From Parelaphostrongylus tenuis (lineage: Eukaryota; Nematoda; Chromadorea; Rhabditida; Metastrongylidae), in contig JAHQIW010007363.1 of the NCBI GenBank assembly GCA_019055375.1, positions 558,001 through 622,000 of the forward strand: a DNA stretch of 64,000 nt. The letters are read 5' to 3'. A program made the position numbers and the translations under genes. The number at the start of each line of letters is the position of its first letter. The stretch's first letter is position 1. Positions 1-12,440 of the stretch are shown piece after piece. Below the pieces are notes generated by a model, which made no database searches, was not told the DNA's origin, and worked only from the letters and a program-made list of their open reading frames with translations.

Positions 1-162
1 TCGAGTAAAGAGTTTATAGACAACGGACAGCAAGCAGATTGGGCGATAATTGCCTATGTCGTGAAGGTCTCCCTTTTTGAACAACAATACGGTCTTGCTG
101 GTTTTCCATTCAATAGGGACCTTGCATTCATTCATTAGCGGTGATATGATGTTATAATATAC
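1..162 (-). mobile_element. RTE-type LINE reverse transcriptase fragment
   Basis: The minus-strand frame is open from 162 to the window edge. It reads NECKVPIEWKTSKTVLLFKK, then GDLHDIGNYRPICLLSVVYK and LFTR. The pattern W..S.TV.L.KKGD..DI.NYRPI.LLSV.YK is the N-terminal part of non-LTR reverse transcriptases, RTE-like. It continues beyond the left edge, so its completeness is unknown. A TGA closes the frame at 163-165, inside sequence shared with SINE-A tails. Confidence 0.8.
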
Positions 163-262
163 TCAGTGATGGAGAGTGATGCGCAAAAGCTTTAGCGTCA
201 GGTGGGACTCGAACCACATTTCATACTATCCGGGGGGTGTGCTGAACCGTTGTACTACCGAA
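139..262 (-). mobile_element. SINE-A copy 1 (tRNA-derived)
   Basis: The minus strand has a tRNA-like head: A-box-like TAGTACAACGGTTCA and a good B box in GGTTCGAGTCCCACC (201-217). A tail with GCATCACTC and ATTATAACATCATA follows. Similar copies lie at 23632-23752, 56408-56522 and 63805-63887. Confidence 0.7.
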
Positions 263-420
263 GCCCGTTTTTGACAGAACTCTTTCTACATTACTACGCA
301 TCTATCTACCAGCGGCCAGCCGTTCACGGTCTGGCATGGGTGGTCGCTCTCGACCTCAACCCAATGATGCTGACAGATATTGGACATCGATAGGCAACAA
401 AATTCGTTTTATTTGACCGC

Positions 421-472
421 CTGTAGCGCTGGTATGATGTTAAAATATACTCAGCGGTGAATAGTGAAGTCT
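421..472 (-). mobile_element. SINE-A tail fragment
   Basis: TGGTATGATGTTAAAATATA followed by CTCAGCGGTGAATAGTGA matches the tail of SINE-A copies 1 and 4. The tRNA-like head is missing or unrecognisable. Confidence 0.5.
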
Positions 473-1625
473 TTGCACGCTTTTCCCCTTAAAAGAACAT
501 CGTTTCATGATTGATTTATCAATGTAACATCTGAAGATCTAAGCAATAAGAATAGCTGTTGATTTCGCCATCGTCCACAGATTGATAGGCTTTGGTTTGA
601 TGGGTCGAGAAGCTATTATGACAAACGATTGAGAATGGACAGTGATTAATGCCATCGACTGTGCTGTGGAAAGAGTAATTTTGAGGGTTCTTCAATTACA
701 CAACTAAGAGAAAATTGAAATTATGGCTAATGCCAGTGATCAACCGTGAAAACGCCACCGCATGTGTGAGTATCAAAAACTCTATATACTAAACATGCTA
801 TTCCAACGATAATTCTCACGTATCCAAAACTAAAGTCAGATTCCGCTAAGATCCACTGATCTACGAGAACATATTTTGAAGAAAAACATGATGCTGCCTC
901 GTCCACTAGTCCGTTAAGCAACTTCGTAGGTCGAAGAACACTAGCGGGTAATATATGGAGACTAGGAGATAAACGGTGTTATAAGCAGAAGAGGTGACAC
1001 TAATGGTTCTTGACGACGAACTGCGATAAATACGAAGATAAAAATGCTGTAGGCCATCTGGACATAAGAGATGTGCGACCAACTGCGTACACATCTCTTA
1101 TTATAAAACTGCTTTAGTGCCTTCGATGAAGTGGAATGGTGCGTTAACGTATTCAAATCACTCGCTTAACGTATTGCCCGACATGTGATGCCCTCGCCGA
1201 TGTGAGGATGGTCGGAACAAAAAGTAACCAACTGCAAATGCACCTATCTGGCGCCTTAGCGCCGTATCTTTTAGACCTTTGCACCGGTTTCCAACAGCTG
1301 ACACTGGCCTCAGCGATAATATTGAAAGTTTTAAGATTCGCAACAGTGAGAAAAAATGACCACTGATATTAACAAAGGCCGTGCTCGTATTAGTCACAAC
1401 GCTTGGTAATAGCCAATTCCACAAGTAAATTATAAACAACAAGGAGAAACGTCATTTGTCTTCAGAGATAACATAATTTTGGTTATGGCGTGTAGTGAAT
1501 GAATAGTACCATGATACCATGTAACAGAAGCAAGGCACTGGCACATACGCAATATTGGCACTATATATGTGCATATCTCCATGTTTTTCCAACTATTCCT
1601 AACTTTGAATTAACTTCGATTTGTG

Positions 1626-1705
1626 TTTTCCCTTGATTTTCCCTTCCTTTCCTTTCCTTTCCCTTCCTTTCTCCCACACATATGTACATGCATATATATA
1701 TATAT
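1626..1705. repeat. CCTTT-rich tract followed by TA repeat
   Basis: CCCTTCCTTTCCTTTCC pyrimidine run (1626-1672), then a short (TA)n at about 1693-1706. Simple sequence, polypurine on the minus strand. Confidence 0.7.
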
Positions 1706-4700
1706 AATGTTTAAATCGTTCATCTGCTGAGAATTCTTTCCGAAAACTGCATGCCTTCTTCTGTTGAAGTCATAAATAATTTAGTAGCTCTTGTTGCACA
1801 GTCGACAAATATCGTGATGCAGCCAAGTAAGGTTATAACCATTACATTAGTGCTACAAGATCCATTCTTCTTGTACGGTTTGCTTTAGGTACTTCGTTAG
1901 TTCTTTAACGAAAATGAGAATGCTTAGAATGGATTTTTCAAAACGCTAAGAAAAAACTTGATTCTTAAAACTTGCCGGGAAAATCAACAATTGCTAATAT
2001 GAAACCAAGAGTTACCGGATTGTCATTTTCGTTCGTTTTGAAATATGAGCCTTGACTGAGACTGAAACAAGTATGTGTAATGAGCTAGAGAAATTGTAAT
2101 TTCATAGTGTTAGAACAACATAATTACAATTTTGCAGGCAGTGATTTACAGATTACACTAGACCTGCATGATCAATATGATCATTTATGGGCTGAAGTAG
2201 CTGATCTAAAGTTCAAAGAGACGATTATCTTTGCAGCGTATGACTCTCGATGAGGTTATGTCTTCTAATCAGTGTGAATGATCACTATACCACTGAGGTC
2301 GCAGGTAGACCGATCATCTAAGTCACGGATATTAACGTGAATGTCCATATTTATAGTATACAGTAAATGTCGCAAGAAGATACAGGCCCATCATGTTTCC
2401 TCACCAGTTTAGGATTTCTAGCAACTACCCTAGTTCTCTAATTAGTCACAGAGAAAATCAATGCTTACAGAAAATATGTTGAACTCTTCAGCGTTTGGAG
2501 AGAAATATTGCTCTCTACCACAAAAAAAAACTTTCTATTTTCTACAACAAAATCAGTCACAGAAATTTATTGTAATTGAAAGGTTCCATACAAGATATTA
2601 TGGGCCCTTTCATTTGTGATAACAAGATTCTCAACAATAATAGCTAGATATTTGAATAAGTAGAGCTTCCAGTCATTTCCCAAACTTGAAATGAATGCAT
2701 TTGAGGAGGTGGGACGATTCAGATCGCGGAAACATCCAAGAATTGAAAGAAAAATGAAAAATTTCAGAGTAGAGAGAGATGGATGCGATGGTAGCAGATG
2801 TGGCAATACGGAGACGATGGAGAAAGTCGGCCACCTCGCAGCAACAACACAACGCAAAGAAGTGAAATTGACCTTTCGACGACTATACGCACACTTTTGT
2901 GCGCATGTAGCAAAGTAAATATGACCCTATAAAACCACTTTCAGGTCTCTCAATCCCTTTTTGAGCGTTTTTCCGCATTTTCTTAATCAAAAAGGCGCGA
3001 CGCGACGCTATCTTAAATTCACTTCGCCGATGGTCGTTAAAGGGTCAGTTGAGTGAAAAACCGTCTATTCACCATCGAAAATTAGTAGATTTGAACCATC
3101 CGCAGAATCCTATCGACTATAAAGGTTATATTAAGTCCGTTTAGATGGGATGACATTGTGAAGGGCACAGACTGTCTAAGAAATTCTCCTGTTGAGATTT
3201 CGCCACAGATGTGCTAACAGCACTGAGTTATACGGTTCTCCTTGTAAAAACGGTAAATTTGGAGAACATTTCTTCGATAAATGCAGCAAACTCGTAGAAC
3301 AAGAAACTCAATGAGAAGAAAAGGTGAAGTGAGAAGCGACTGTCGAATAAACATATCTAGAGGAGACACTGCTGGTATTCAGCACGTCTCTTATATTTGA
3401 AATATCAAAGATCACTAGTGATAAGTGACAGAGAAAAGTAGAAGAATTGTTACGAAGATGTATGTCATCTGGTAGATCTTACTCATGCCAAAAATAAAAG
3501 CGAAACAAAGTGATAAGAGATTCCACTCAAAACAGACGACAAGCTCCGCTTCGTCTCTCCTCCGATCCAACTAAGAGTCCCGCGCTCGTCCACGTGACTA
3601 CCTAGATAAAACTTCCGCTAGTATAGAGTGGCCGACAGTTGTCGCTGATTCCATATTCGGGAAATCCTCCTGCAGTTATTCTTGAGCAGAAGAATCGATA
3701 TTCATGATGACGATGAAATTGTCAAGTGGCGGCCGCGTACCATATGATAAATGCGAAGACCTTAGTAAATGACGGATACAAAGACAACGAATTGAACAAA
3801 AGCGGAAATGGATCCATGCGGTATAGCTCTTGCAAATAGAGAAAAAAAAACTTGGTATTTGTTGTTCATTATTGATTAGCAGACTAGTACGACAATTCAT
3901 TGTTCAGCATATACGAATTTCTCACTATGTTTTCTTTTAACAGACAAGTTGACGTTTCGGCGCCTTCGCCTTCTCCACAGCTAGATGATTTGTGTCGATT
4001 GTCTATAGTTGTTTACTCTTACAACGCATGTTTTCGTAGTCACATCAAGTCGAATCCACTGGAGTGAAGTGTAGCTCGAAAGAGATAACCTCGTGAATCA
4101 ACCGGATGTTTGGTCGAATGAAGTCAATAGTACCTCCAAAAAAATCCTTGTTATAGTACTTGTTTGGTATATCCTGTAGGTGGTCTTACAACCGCCGTTT
4201 GCTATTTAGTGAATTGATATTTCGCTATGGCAAACTCATAGAGTAACGCACCTCTCTTCTTTTCGAAAGTATATAAAGTTGAATCAGTGTTCAATTCACT
4301 AACGATTACAAAGTACATTTGGAAACCGAAAGAAGGAGCTCACAATTTGAGTATAAATGAATGTCACTGCATAAGTATATCAAATTCTACGAAAACAGTT
4401 TGATTTTTCGGAATGTGGCACTTCGAGGGGATAGATAACGGTAACCAGTTTCGATAAATCTTATGAAAAAAAAACCAAATTTATAAATAGAGCTGTGCTC
4501 CTGGAGTTTTCGATGAAGAGGACACCAACCTGATAAGGATATAACACGTTTTGAACCATTTAGGTCTAGGTGCTCTACAGGCATCTGTTTCGTCCTACCG
4601 CGACTCATTAGTAGCACCTCCGTCGGTTCAAGCGATTAGATCAATAAAAAAAAGCGGTCGATTGGAGAAGAGGATACTTCCAAAGATCGGAGACATATTT

Positions 4701-4753
4701 TAACGGATCAGCTTAGGACCCTTACACTTTGAAACGTCTAGTACAATTCTTGA

Positions 4754-5045
4754 GGGCAGTGGCCGAGCGGTTGTGATGCTCGTCGTGGCCCACTGCCGCT
4801 TTATCCCTCTCCTCTTCGTGCTTCCTCCCCACCCCCACCCCCACTCCCCCCCCCCCTTACAACACTCTCCGGCAGTCCCTATGGAACGCTACGACCAGGC
4901 TATCTTCGAAATTGCAAAGAGACATGCCTAAAGTAAGTCTATGGCGTTCAGAAAAGAAGATGAAGAACGAGCTGATGCTAGAAGTACTCGAATCCGCCCA
5001 GTGAGAAAAAAGAACAAACTGTGAGACATAAATGAAGTGACAAGT
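4754..5045 (+). mobile_element. SINE-C copy, interrupted by a C-rich tract
   Basis: Head GGGCAGTGGCCGAGCGGTTG then TGATGCTCG carries a Ser/Leu-tRNA-like A box. After a C-rich tract, ACACTCTCCGGCAGTCCCTA, ATGGAACGCTACGACCAGGC and TGCTAGAAGTACTCG follow the family. Same family as 23874-24110 and 36710-36968. Confidence 0.6.
4825..4857. repeat. C-rich homopolymer-like tract
   Basis: CTCCCCACCCCCACCCCCAC then a run of Cs. It interrupts the SINE-C copy and is G-quadruplex-prone on the minus strand. Confidence 0.7.
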
Positions 5046-5209
5046 TAAAAAGCGAGTTAATTCTCAATCATGGGTTTATACATCTGAAAACGGAGTAATT
5101 TTATCAACATTCCAGTAAATCATAACATGGGTAAATAAGAATCAACTTGCAAATTTTCTGCAAGATTTCAAGTGAAAACGAATGAAGCGTTCTAGACACC
5201 ATTATTGGT

Positions 5210-5660
5210 ATGATTCATTATAAAAGCCGCAAGCTCGAACGCCAACCACCAAAACGTCAGATAGTACCATCACCGGTCTTGAGTGATTATTTTTTACTTG
5301 AAGTCGATTCCTTTAAAGAATTATCTAGCCTCAAGAGAGTGACGAAACCGAGGGAGGGTGCTAATGATGAGTTCCAATGGGACGAAATAGGAGCCTTTAT
5401 AGCACTAGACCTATCGGCTGAAAGCGAGTCATATTCATATCACACCATTATTGGATGACCGTGACACCTATAACCCCTCTCTCTTATTAATGTTAGATCC
5501 AGATCGGCCACTTTTCATTCATTGCCCCAACACGAATGTGATCTGTTTTCAGAATTATGAACCTTTTTCCCCGCCAAAATTAATTTGGCACATAGAATCG
5601 GCGCACATTAGATTTTTTACTGGGAATTTAATAACTGTTGTCGAGAACACGAAACGGTAG
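5210..5660 (+). other. Two overlapping open frames, unassigned
   Basis: Frames 5210-5458 (KLERQPPKRQIVPSPVLSDY...) and 5451-5660 (DDRDTYNPSLLLMLDPDRPL...) lie end to end in different frames. Amino-acid composition is mildly protein-like. No motif, signal or splice structure supports a gene. Possibly a decayed coding piece. Confidence 0.15.
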
Positions 5661-5947
5661 AAAAATATGGTTCTATCACAGCAATTGGTGCCAAATACGA
5701 AGGACTTTGGATCGGTTGTCTGTTACTGTAATGATTTTGAAGAAAAAATGTTTTTTTTTTGGTTTAATAGATTTGTATGTGACATAAAAGGAGAGGCCGA
5801 AGACGTCGGTGCTAACTTACAATCACCCGTACGAAAGCTCCTTGAACAGATTTTTTTCTTCTTTATTGCCTTTGAAACTGAAGCACAGAGTTAATTTGAC
5901 TTCGATTGATAATAAATACTAACATATGATCATAAGTAAAAAGCGTG

Positions 5948-6060
5948 TAGCAGTGATTTCAGGTGCCCTACATCACGCACGTGGTCGCCGGTTCGACCAC
6001 GCACACCACGCTCACCAAATCTCTCACTCCTCCGGGAAGGAAATCGGAATCAAAGCTATC
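5948..6060 (+). mobile_element. SINE-B copy, head on plus strand
   Basis: GTAGCAGTGATTTCAGG is A-box-like and CCGGTTCGACCACGC is B-box-like, followed by CACGCTCACCAAATC and CTCCGGGAAGG. This is the reverse orientation of the copies at 17504 and 58738. Degenerate. Confidence 0.5.
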
Positions 6061-6244
6061 TGGAAAGATAGTAGCACTGAAATAATACGTTGGTTTGCCA
6101 GAGTGAGTCATTTTTGGGTCAGAAACGCATTCAAAGAAAACCTAAATATCATTTTTCTTCTAAATACAACTTCTGTTCAGTGCTTCGAACAATGATTGCG
6201 ATAAATGTGAGAATGCTACCGCTTGATAAGCGCTTCTCTTTCAG

Positions 6245-6379
6245 TGTTTTGTCCTCCACAGCCTCCAGTTTATAATGCACTAATCGAACTCAACGGTGGT
6301 GTCAAATCAGGCGAATTCGTTACAATCACATTTAGTCTAAAAAGAAGTCGTTGCCGTTCTGGCTTGCAAGGATTGTATG
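6245..6379 (+). other. Exon-like segment, possibly galectin-like
   Basis: Flanked by a strong acceptor (CTCTTTCAG) and a good donor (ATG|GTGAGG), 135 bp. It reads PPQPPVYNALIELNGGVKSG EFVTITFSLK. The pattern P..Y...L.GG.K.G.FVTI resembles the first strands of galectin domains, but no partner exon was found nearby. It could be an isolated exon, a pseudogene piece or chance. Confidence 0.3.
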
Positions 6380-8775
6380 GTGAGGTTTATCGAACACTTC
6401 TTTTTCCAGTCTTTTCGGTATGTCGTTTCGTGGAGTCCCATCTTGTTAGCCGTGTAATCAAATAAGGTGCATCCATGCGACGCTGGTAAACTGAACACTT
6501 TTGTTTTCATAATCCTTCGTCAATGTCTGGAGAATCAAAAATTCAAATAATTCCTCACACTGTGCATTAGCTGAAATGTACGATGAGTGCGTCAGTGGGA
6601 TCTATGTGTCTAGCATAACCAGATGCTATTTGATACCACAGCATCGAAAGTTACCATAATGAAATTGAAACAACCGAAACTTTAACCGGTGACGTACTGA
6701 ACAAATTTTGTTGACGGCCTCATGTCTGCTCATCAAGAAAGCAACGAATAGCCGGCATGATATGGAGGAATTTTATCTCATTTGTTGAATAACAAAGGAA
6801 CTGAAATCGATAGAAATATTTGAATATATTGAGAAACTCATTATGCGAGAAGTATCTCTAGAAGTTCTGATAAAAACATCATCGCCACTATCTCCAGAAA
6901 CTTCAAATGAGTCTTTTCGTTACGATACATATCCAGCTAACCTCAAAAGTTTCAATAATAAAGTGAAATATTCCAGACACCGACTTTTATTCAACCTTGG
7001 AATGAATAAGCAATGCCTATTTTTTTCCTTTATTTACTTTGTTTCTTCACTTAGTTACCCTATTTGCAAAAAAAAATGAGTTGAATAAGTAGTTACTACA
7101 GCTCAAATTGCCTCAACAATTTTTCTCGCTTTGTCTGAAGCGCTCTTTTTCGCAAAGCTTGAAATACATTGAAATACTTAGGAGCTTCTAAAGGAGGATA
7201 GTTTAGTTGAACTACTGGATTCGGTGTAGAAAAGTACAATGCCGCATAGATTTCCGCATAATTTGTGCTTCCTACCAGAAAAGACATGTGAAAGTGACAG
7301 AATGAGGAAGACATAAAGAGAAGAATGCGGAGGGTGCGTGTAGAGAAAAAGAAAAGGTATAAAATAAAGGTGATTCAGAAGACGAACTAGGTTAACGGTG
7401 TGGCGAAAGTGGAGCGAACCGTGAGATTAATACGGAGATATTGTGGTGAACAATTTATCAATCATATCAGATTGAATCGAAATTCTACAAAACTGTAAAT
7501 CTCGTCGCCTTTAAAGACTCCAAAGAAAACAGTGAAAAGAAGAAAGCTCAGTGTATGCACACCTGAAAGTGTGTTGAAATTTAAGTTTCCGCATGAACTT
7601 GCTCTTAATAAATGAAGTTGACAAGCAACAAATTTTGTAGAAAAACTTTTACTACTCAGTAATCTACTAGAAAACAAAATGACACCGTCCGTTATTACCC
7701 AACACAAAAGAAATCTCATCGCTTTCGATTTTGATTTTCTTACTTTTGCGTAAATTTAGTGAGCTTTTGTATCATGAAAGAACGCAGTGGTTTTTTACAG
7801 CACACTCATGGTCGATCCTGCGTGCTTGCTCTGCCTATCAATTACTACACCCATTTGCTGTCTCCGCATTGGTATCAAACTTGTCAAAGGAGATGAAACA
7901 CTGATTTATGTAGTGTTAGAACACAAAATGTATTGTATTCAGCAAATGATCATTCAAACACCTCTACGATTCTGAATGAAATCTGTTATTGCGCCTTCTG
8001 TTCTATACATGCTTGTAAAATGTCTGAAAATTCATTTTCTTGTATGTGCTTGCCCTTGGGAACTTGCACAACGTGATGCGACAAAACCGTGGTAACAGGA
8101 TTACCATAGGCCATTTAGATCATTTTGAAAAAAGTTATGGTTTAAAAAAGTGCTGATAAGAAAATAAAGCGAAAGTCAAGAAGAACGGATAATAAGTTAA
8201 CTTGTTTCGCAACATTCAACACATGGGCCATTGAATTTGGTTTTCGACAGAATAAAAGGACACTGAAAAAGGGAGCAGCAACGTATACCAATGGAAAGTA
8301 TGGGTAATCATGGTAAATACCCTGCACCGTCTAGTAGGGTCAAGTGGGAGCTGAAGAACAAGTCCATACGCAAAACAACAAAAGCGGGGTCATTTACCAG
8401 GAATTACTATGAACGGTCAATCCACTTCGTGATTGAATGTGGTAGATCAGAACTTTTTTTGTTTGTCGTTCCATCCTTACATTCACTTATATTTGTTTTT
8501 GACGATATTTTTGAGAAAAGAAGAAACTATGGACAGAATTTTACAGCATCTTGTCAGCATTTTGAATTATTTCGGAAGGAAGAGTAAGGAACATCACAGT
8601 AATGTTGATGAGTTCACAATGAGGCAACTGTAAAAATAATAAAAATAAATGTCTTAGCAAAACACATGCACATTCGCGATATATTGATGAATGTATGAGT
8701 GGTGCACATGGAATCAGCAGCGCAGAGCTAATCAGAATCCTCAACCACTGTGGCGAAATCACTAAGTGTATCTAA
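6380..8775. other. No gene recognised
   Basis: Short frames on both strands only, with no conserved motif, splice pattern or repeat that I could tie to other places in the window. Confidence 0.5.
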
Positions 8776-9030
8776 AGGATAAAAGCTCTCTGCGATGATC
8801 AATCCCTGAGGAATGAGCCATGTTCTCGTCTTCAATTTCTAACTTCGTTTGAGGTGTTTGAATGCATATCTGATCTTTACAATAACTCGCGGTAGCTGCA
8901 CGCTGTACCGATTCAGTGCTGCTCATCCTCCCAGACAAGTCTATGATAGACCAGCCTGGTACCAATCTAACGACTCGGAGGGATGGATGGCTTTGTAAAC
9001 CAAAGAGCGACATCGAACCATCGACCTTAT
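8776..9030 (-). mobile_element. SINE-B copy
   Basis: Shares AAAGCTCTCTGCGATGATCA, TTGAATGCATATCTGATCTT, ACAATAACTCGCGGTAG, CATCCTCCCAGACAAGTCT and CGGAGGGATGGATGGCTT with the copies at 17504-17796 and 58738-59035. The tRNA-like end (minus strand) is replaced by an adjoining SINE-D. Confidence 0.65.
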
Positions 9031-9345
9031 GTGTGAAGTGGTTAATGACAAGATGCGTTAGAAAGCAAGGCGATATACAACCCGCTGATTCGATCTCTTC
9101 CCCTATCACCTTCATGCAACCAATCAACGAACGCGCTAGGGAACGCCTTAGCTAGTTAAGGAGAATTGTCTTGAGCATCTTTCTACGACGTTCATGGAGA
9201 AGGCGAAACCCTCAAGCAGCACCCGAAACAATGAGCAGAATGTTCAAAGAGTTCTTAAGGGTGAGTGTGAGGTAACGACTCGAATGTCTCGAATGCAAAA
9301 GGTGCTAGAATATGCACAATAACTATAATGAAAGGCCATGTAATG
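9031..9345 (+). mobile_element. SINE-D copy
   Basis: AGTGGTTAATGACAAGATGC, then CCGCTGATTCGATCTC (B-box-like), then CAACCAATCAACGAAC, CCTTAGCTAG and CCCTCAAGCAGCACCCGAA. The tail AAAAGGTGCTAGAATATGCA matches 16024-16345. It directly abuts the SINE-B at 8776, so it is a nested or composite insertion. Confidence 0.55.
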
Positions 9346-9869
9346 AAATCAGAAGGGAAACGCCATCAAAACGAAATGACATTGTTTTCATTAGAATGCG
9401 AAGTTTCGAATCTGCTAACTGCCTTGTTATCAAGGATTCATCGCAAGTTTCCAAAAAGCCTGAGGGACGTCAAGAAGTCATCAACTAACAGTAAAGGTAG
9501 ATTTTCAAGTTTTACATTATTAGGCAATTCTGTTATATACTGTCATACAAACTTGATTACTTGTTAGATGATTGATGCAAAATGTCAAGGATTATTGAAC
9601 GGAAACAGCATATACACAAAAAGACAACAACTACTCCAAGTCCTTCAAATTGAATGCGAAATCAGACGGCAAAAGCCGAGCCGTTGACAGTAAGAAGACA
9701 TTTGTCGCTTCAACGAACATGACTTGACTTGTCATTCTTGCGGCCACTACTCCATGTCCTTAGAAAAAGTGATGATGCTCTTTTGCTCAGCAACTACCTC
9801 CTCTTCACCTTTCGTACTAAATATAGCTAGTTGTGGAACAGTGGAAGAGAAAAAAAAACTTTGTTCCCT

Positions 9870-10156
9870 TGCTATAAAGCGCTCCGCGTTGATCATTCCG
9901 TGAAGAATGTGCCAAGCATTTGATTTCATCTAGCCTCGTATGGAGTGATTGAGTGCATATGTGACCTCTACAATGACTCGCGGTAGTTCACCGAAGCATC
10001 AGGTCAGTGCTACTATCCCTCCAGACAGAACTGGCAGCAACTCACCAAGTCGGAGGGATGAAAGGCTTGGTGAGCCTTGAGTGCGACTTTGAACCATCGA
10101 CTGATTAATCGCGTGTCTATCGCAAAGCGCCTCTAATCACTGAGCCACATGCGCTT
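9870..10156 (-). mobile_element. SINE-B copy, diverged
   Basis: AAAGCGCTCCGCGTTGATCA, GAGTGCATATGTGACCTCTA and CAATGACTCGCGGTAG, then CGGAGGGATGAAAGGCTTGG. It ends in TAATCACTGAGCCACATGCG, the reverse of a tRNA-like A box. Confidence 0.6.
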
Positions 10157-11160
10157 ATTTTAGTTGCTATAACTGCCCAAGAAATTGGATTTACAAATTA
10201 GGCCGCTTGAACAGATGGATTAAAGAATGATTCCAATGACAATTCGTCATGAAAATGTAATGTCTAGAGATGTCTAGAAAGCAAGCCACCTAGAAGAGTT
10301 ACTTTTCATTTAGAAGAAATTTTTTGATTATTTTTGATATGGGTTGCTCAGTTTGTAAAGGAATAGTTAAAAAGTTAAACTTTAGAGCGATCCATCTGAG
10401 TAAGACTATCTGTTAAATTCATACTATATTGAAGACAACTCGAGCACAATGAAACTGTACTGGTTTGACTGGAAAATGGAAGACAATCAAACCACTGAAT
10501 TGTGCGACAATTAGCGAGCGACATGAACATAAACATTGAATGTAAGCATAGGCAATAAATTTATGAAAAGCAGAAGAAGAAGCCGATGATAGCACTGAGC
10601 TTGAAGAGGCGAAAAATTTCAGAAATGATATAAAGAAGTATACAAAACGCGAAGAAGAATGAAAATAGGAACGACGTAATGCTGGACAGTCTTCGTTGTG
10701 AATACACTTCGCGATTCTTGGAAAATGACGAATAATTACTCGTTCTAGAAAATATTCATGCGTTCTTCTTTGCAAACATTGCTCAATGATATGCATGGAA
10801 CACACAGACGATGAAATCTCCCCTGTGTAAACCAAACTCCTTCCGATTGTCAAATTTGATGCACAAAGTCCTCACATGGAGCGCTTATAATTACCGGTAA
10901 TATCAACTCAGGCAGAATATTCCATCACGGAGTTTATATTGCGCTTTTCTGTTACGATGCTTGTTGAAAATAATCAAGCGACAAATAACTAAGAAGACGG
11001 CTTTTTTGGTATGCTTCTGCACCTACATCTCATATGTTCATTCATCATAAAAAGTTCTGAAATAAGCTTGTGTGCACGAAAACGAATCACTCCAAGGGAA
11101 TGCGTTTAAGTGACAGAAAGTTTTATTACAGCAACCTTACCTGATCATTTGCTAATCCTT

Positions 11161-11289
11161 ATACATATATATATATATATATTTATACATGGAAAAATGT
11201 ACATATATCACTCCTTTCGTGGTAACTTCGACTTCCATGAAAGCTCATATCATCTTATACATGTATATATATTTATATGTGCATGTATT

Positions 11290-11331
<42 letters not shown>
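11161..11331. repeat. TA-rich microsatellite region
   Basis: Two (AT)n runs (about 11164-11182 and 11297-11331) with related ACAT/ATGT repeats between. The short frame across it is only Ile/Tyr repeats and is not a gene. Confidence 0.85.
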
Positions 11332-11333
<2 letters not shown>

Positions 11334-12019
11334 GAACGCATAAGATACTAATTTAATTGCGAAAAAGGATGCATTTTCAATTATGTGCATGCAAATGTCA
11401 CCCTTCATCTACTGACTTCGGTACTTCAATTCGGTGCTTCCTCGTATTTTAATCAAAATTCCTCTAAAGCATGCTTCTGACATTTTGGATTTCTTCAATT
11501 TCTCCTTAAAATTGATCGTTCCAGCATCAACTATGAAGTTTGTGCTTAGCTTTTGCTGCTCTCATAAAAAAGAGTACATTTTTGCACCAAAAGCATATCG
11601 TCGTATGAGGTGATGATGGGCATGAATAATACAAGAGAAGCGCAGAGACTTCGTGGGTCGCGGAGAAAAGCAAATTCTTGAACGAAACTCACAGTGAAAA
11701 AGGCTAAACGCAGAAGTCCCCACCACGTTGCACTAAAGTTGCAGTTTTGACTTGCGATATGATCTTTTTTCTATCAGTCCTGAGCGTTTTCCAGAAAATT
11801 TTGCAAAATAAATTGTAAAGTACGTCGTTGGTGAGTACGGCAAATGGGCCAGAGGTACTTGTGAAACGCACGTAATCTATGGTTCGGCCTGCACCTATGG
11901 ATCACTAACCTTCCATTCTTGCTAGATTGGCAAAATGACACCAGATTTTGGTAGACGTTGTGTTAGCTCGTCATGAAACCTCGGAAAAATGTTCATCCAA
12001 ATCGCAGCTCTACAAAAGT

Positions 12020-12440
12020 GGGAATTCAAGGTTTACTAGACATGTGCGGGAAGACAACAGGTTGTAGAAAAAGCTCTGTCGTGTTGATTTTCACACATGT
12101 ATTCTGTACGCATTTGAGCACGTCGAATAGATCGTTTTCTTGCTCATCTAACGAGATATCAGTTGCCTGCAGAGCCTTCAGAATGAAACTGTGCAAGGAA
12201 GAAAGTTGTCTGCTGTTCAACTTTCACTCCAAAATAAATGTTAACGCTTCTGAAGCTCATCTAAAATCCTGCAAGTGCGTATGTGATCTTATGCTGCCGG
12301 TTATGTGGCTGAAATGTCTTGATGTGGATCAAGACTACATTGTCGTTTGTTTGAGCATAAATGGTGCACAAATAAATTCTTTCCATGCATTTTCGAAATC
12401 GGCAGATCTTTTTCCAACGTATTAGCAGCACCGACGTAAT
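12020..12440. other. Open on both strands, unassigned
   Basis: A 150-codon plus frame (11973-12425) overlaps a minus frame reading QLSSLHSFILKALQATDISL DEQENDLFDVLK. The minus one looks more protein-like but lacks clear splice sites or a family match. Confidence 0.15.

Larger units (their letters stand above)
265..4753. other. No gene recognised
   Basis: AT-rich spacer. Apart from the SINE-A tail and the CCTTT tract, no exon, RNA gene or terminal repeat could be supported. GACGTTTCGGCGCCTTCGCC at about 3951 resembles the spacer of the intron 3 inverted repeat and may be MITE debris. Confidence 0.5.

Noticed and set aside
10419..10853. 144-codon minus-strand frame
   Set aside because: Low-complexity Ser/Phe-rich composition, no motif, no splice or promoter context.
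11110..11334. 74-codon plus frame
   Set aside because: Translation of a TA microsatellite.
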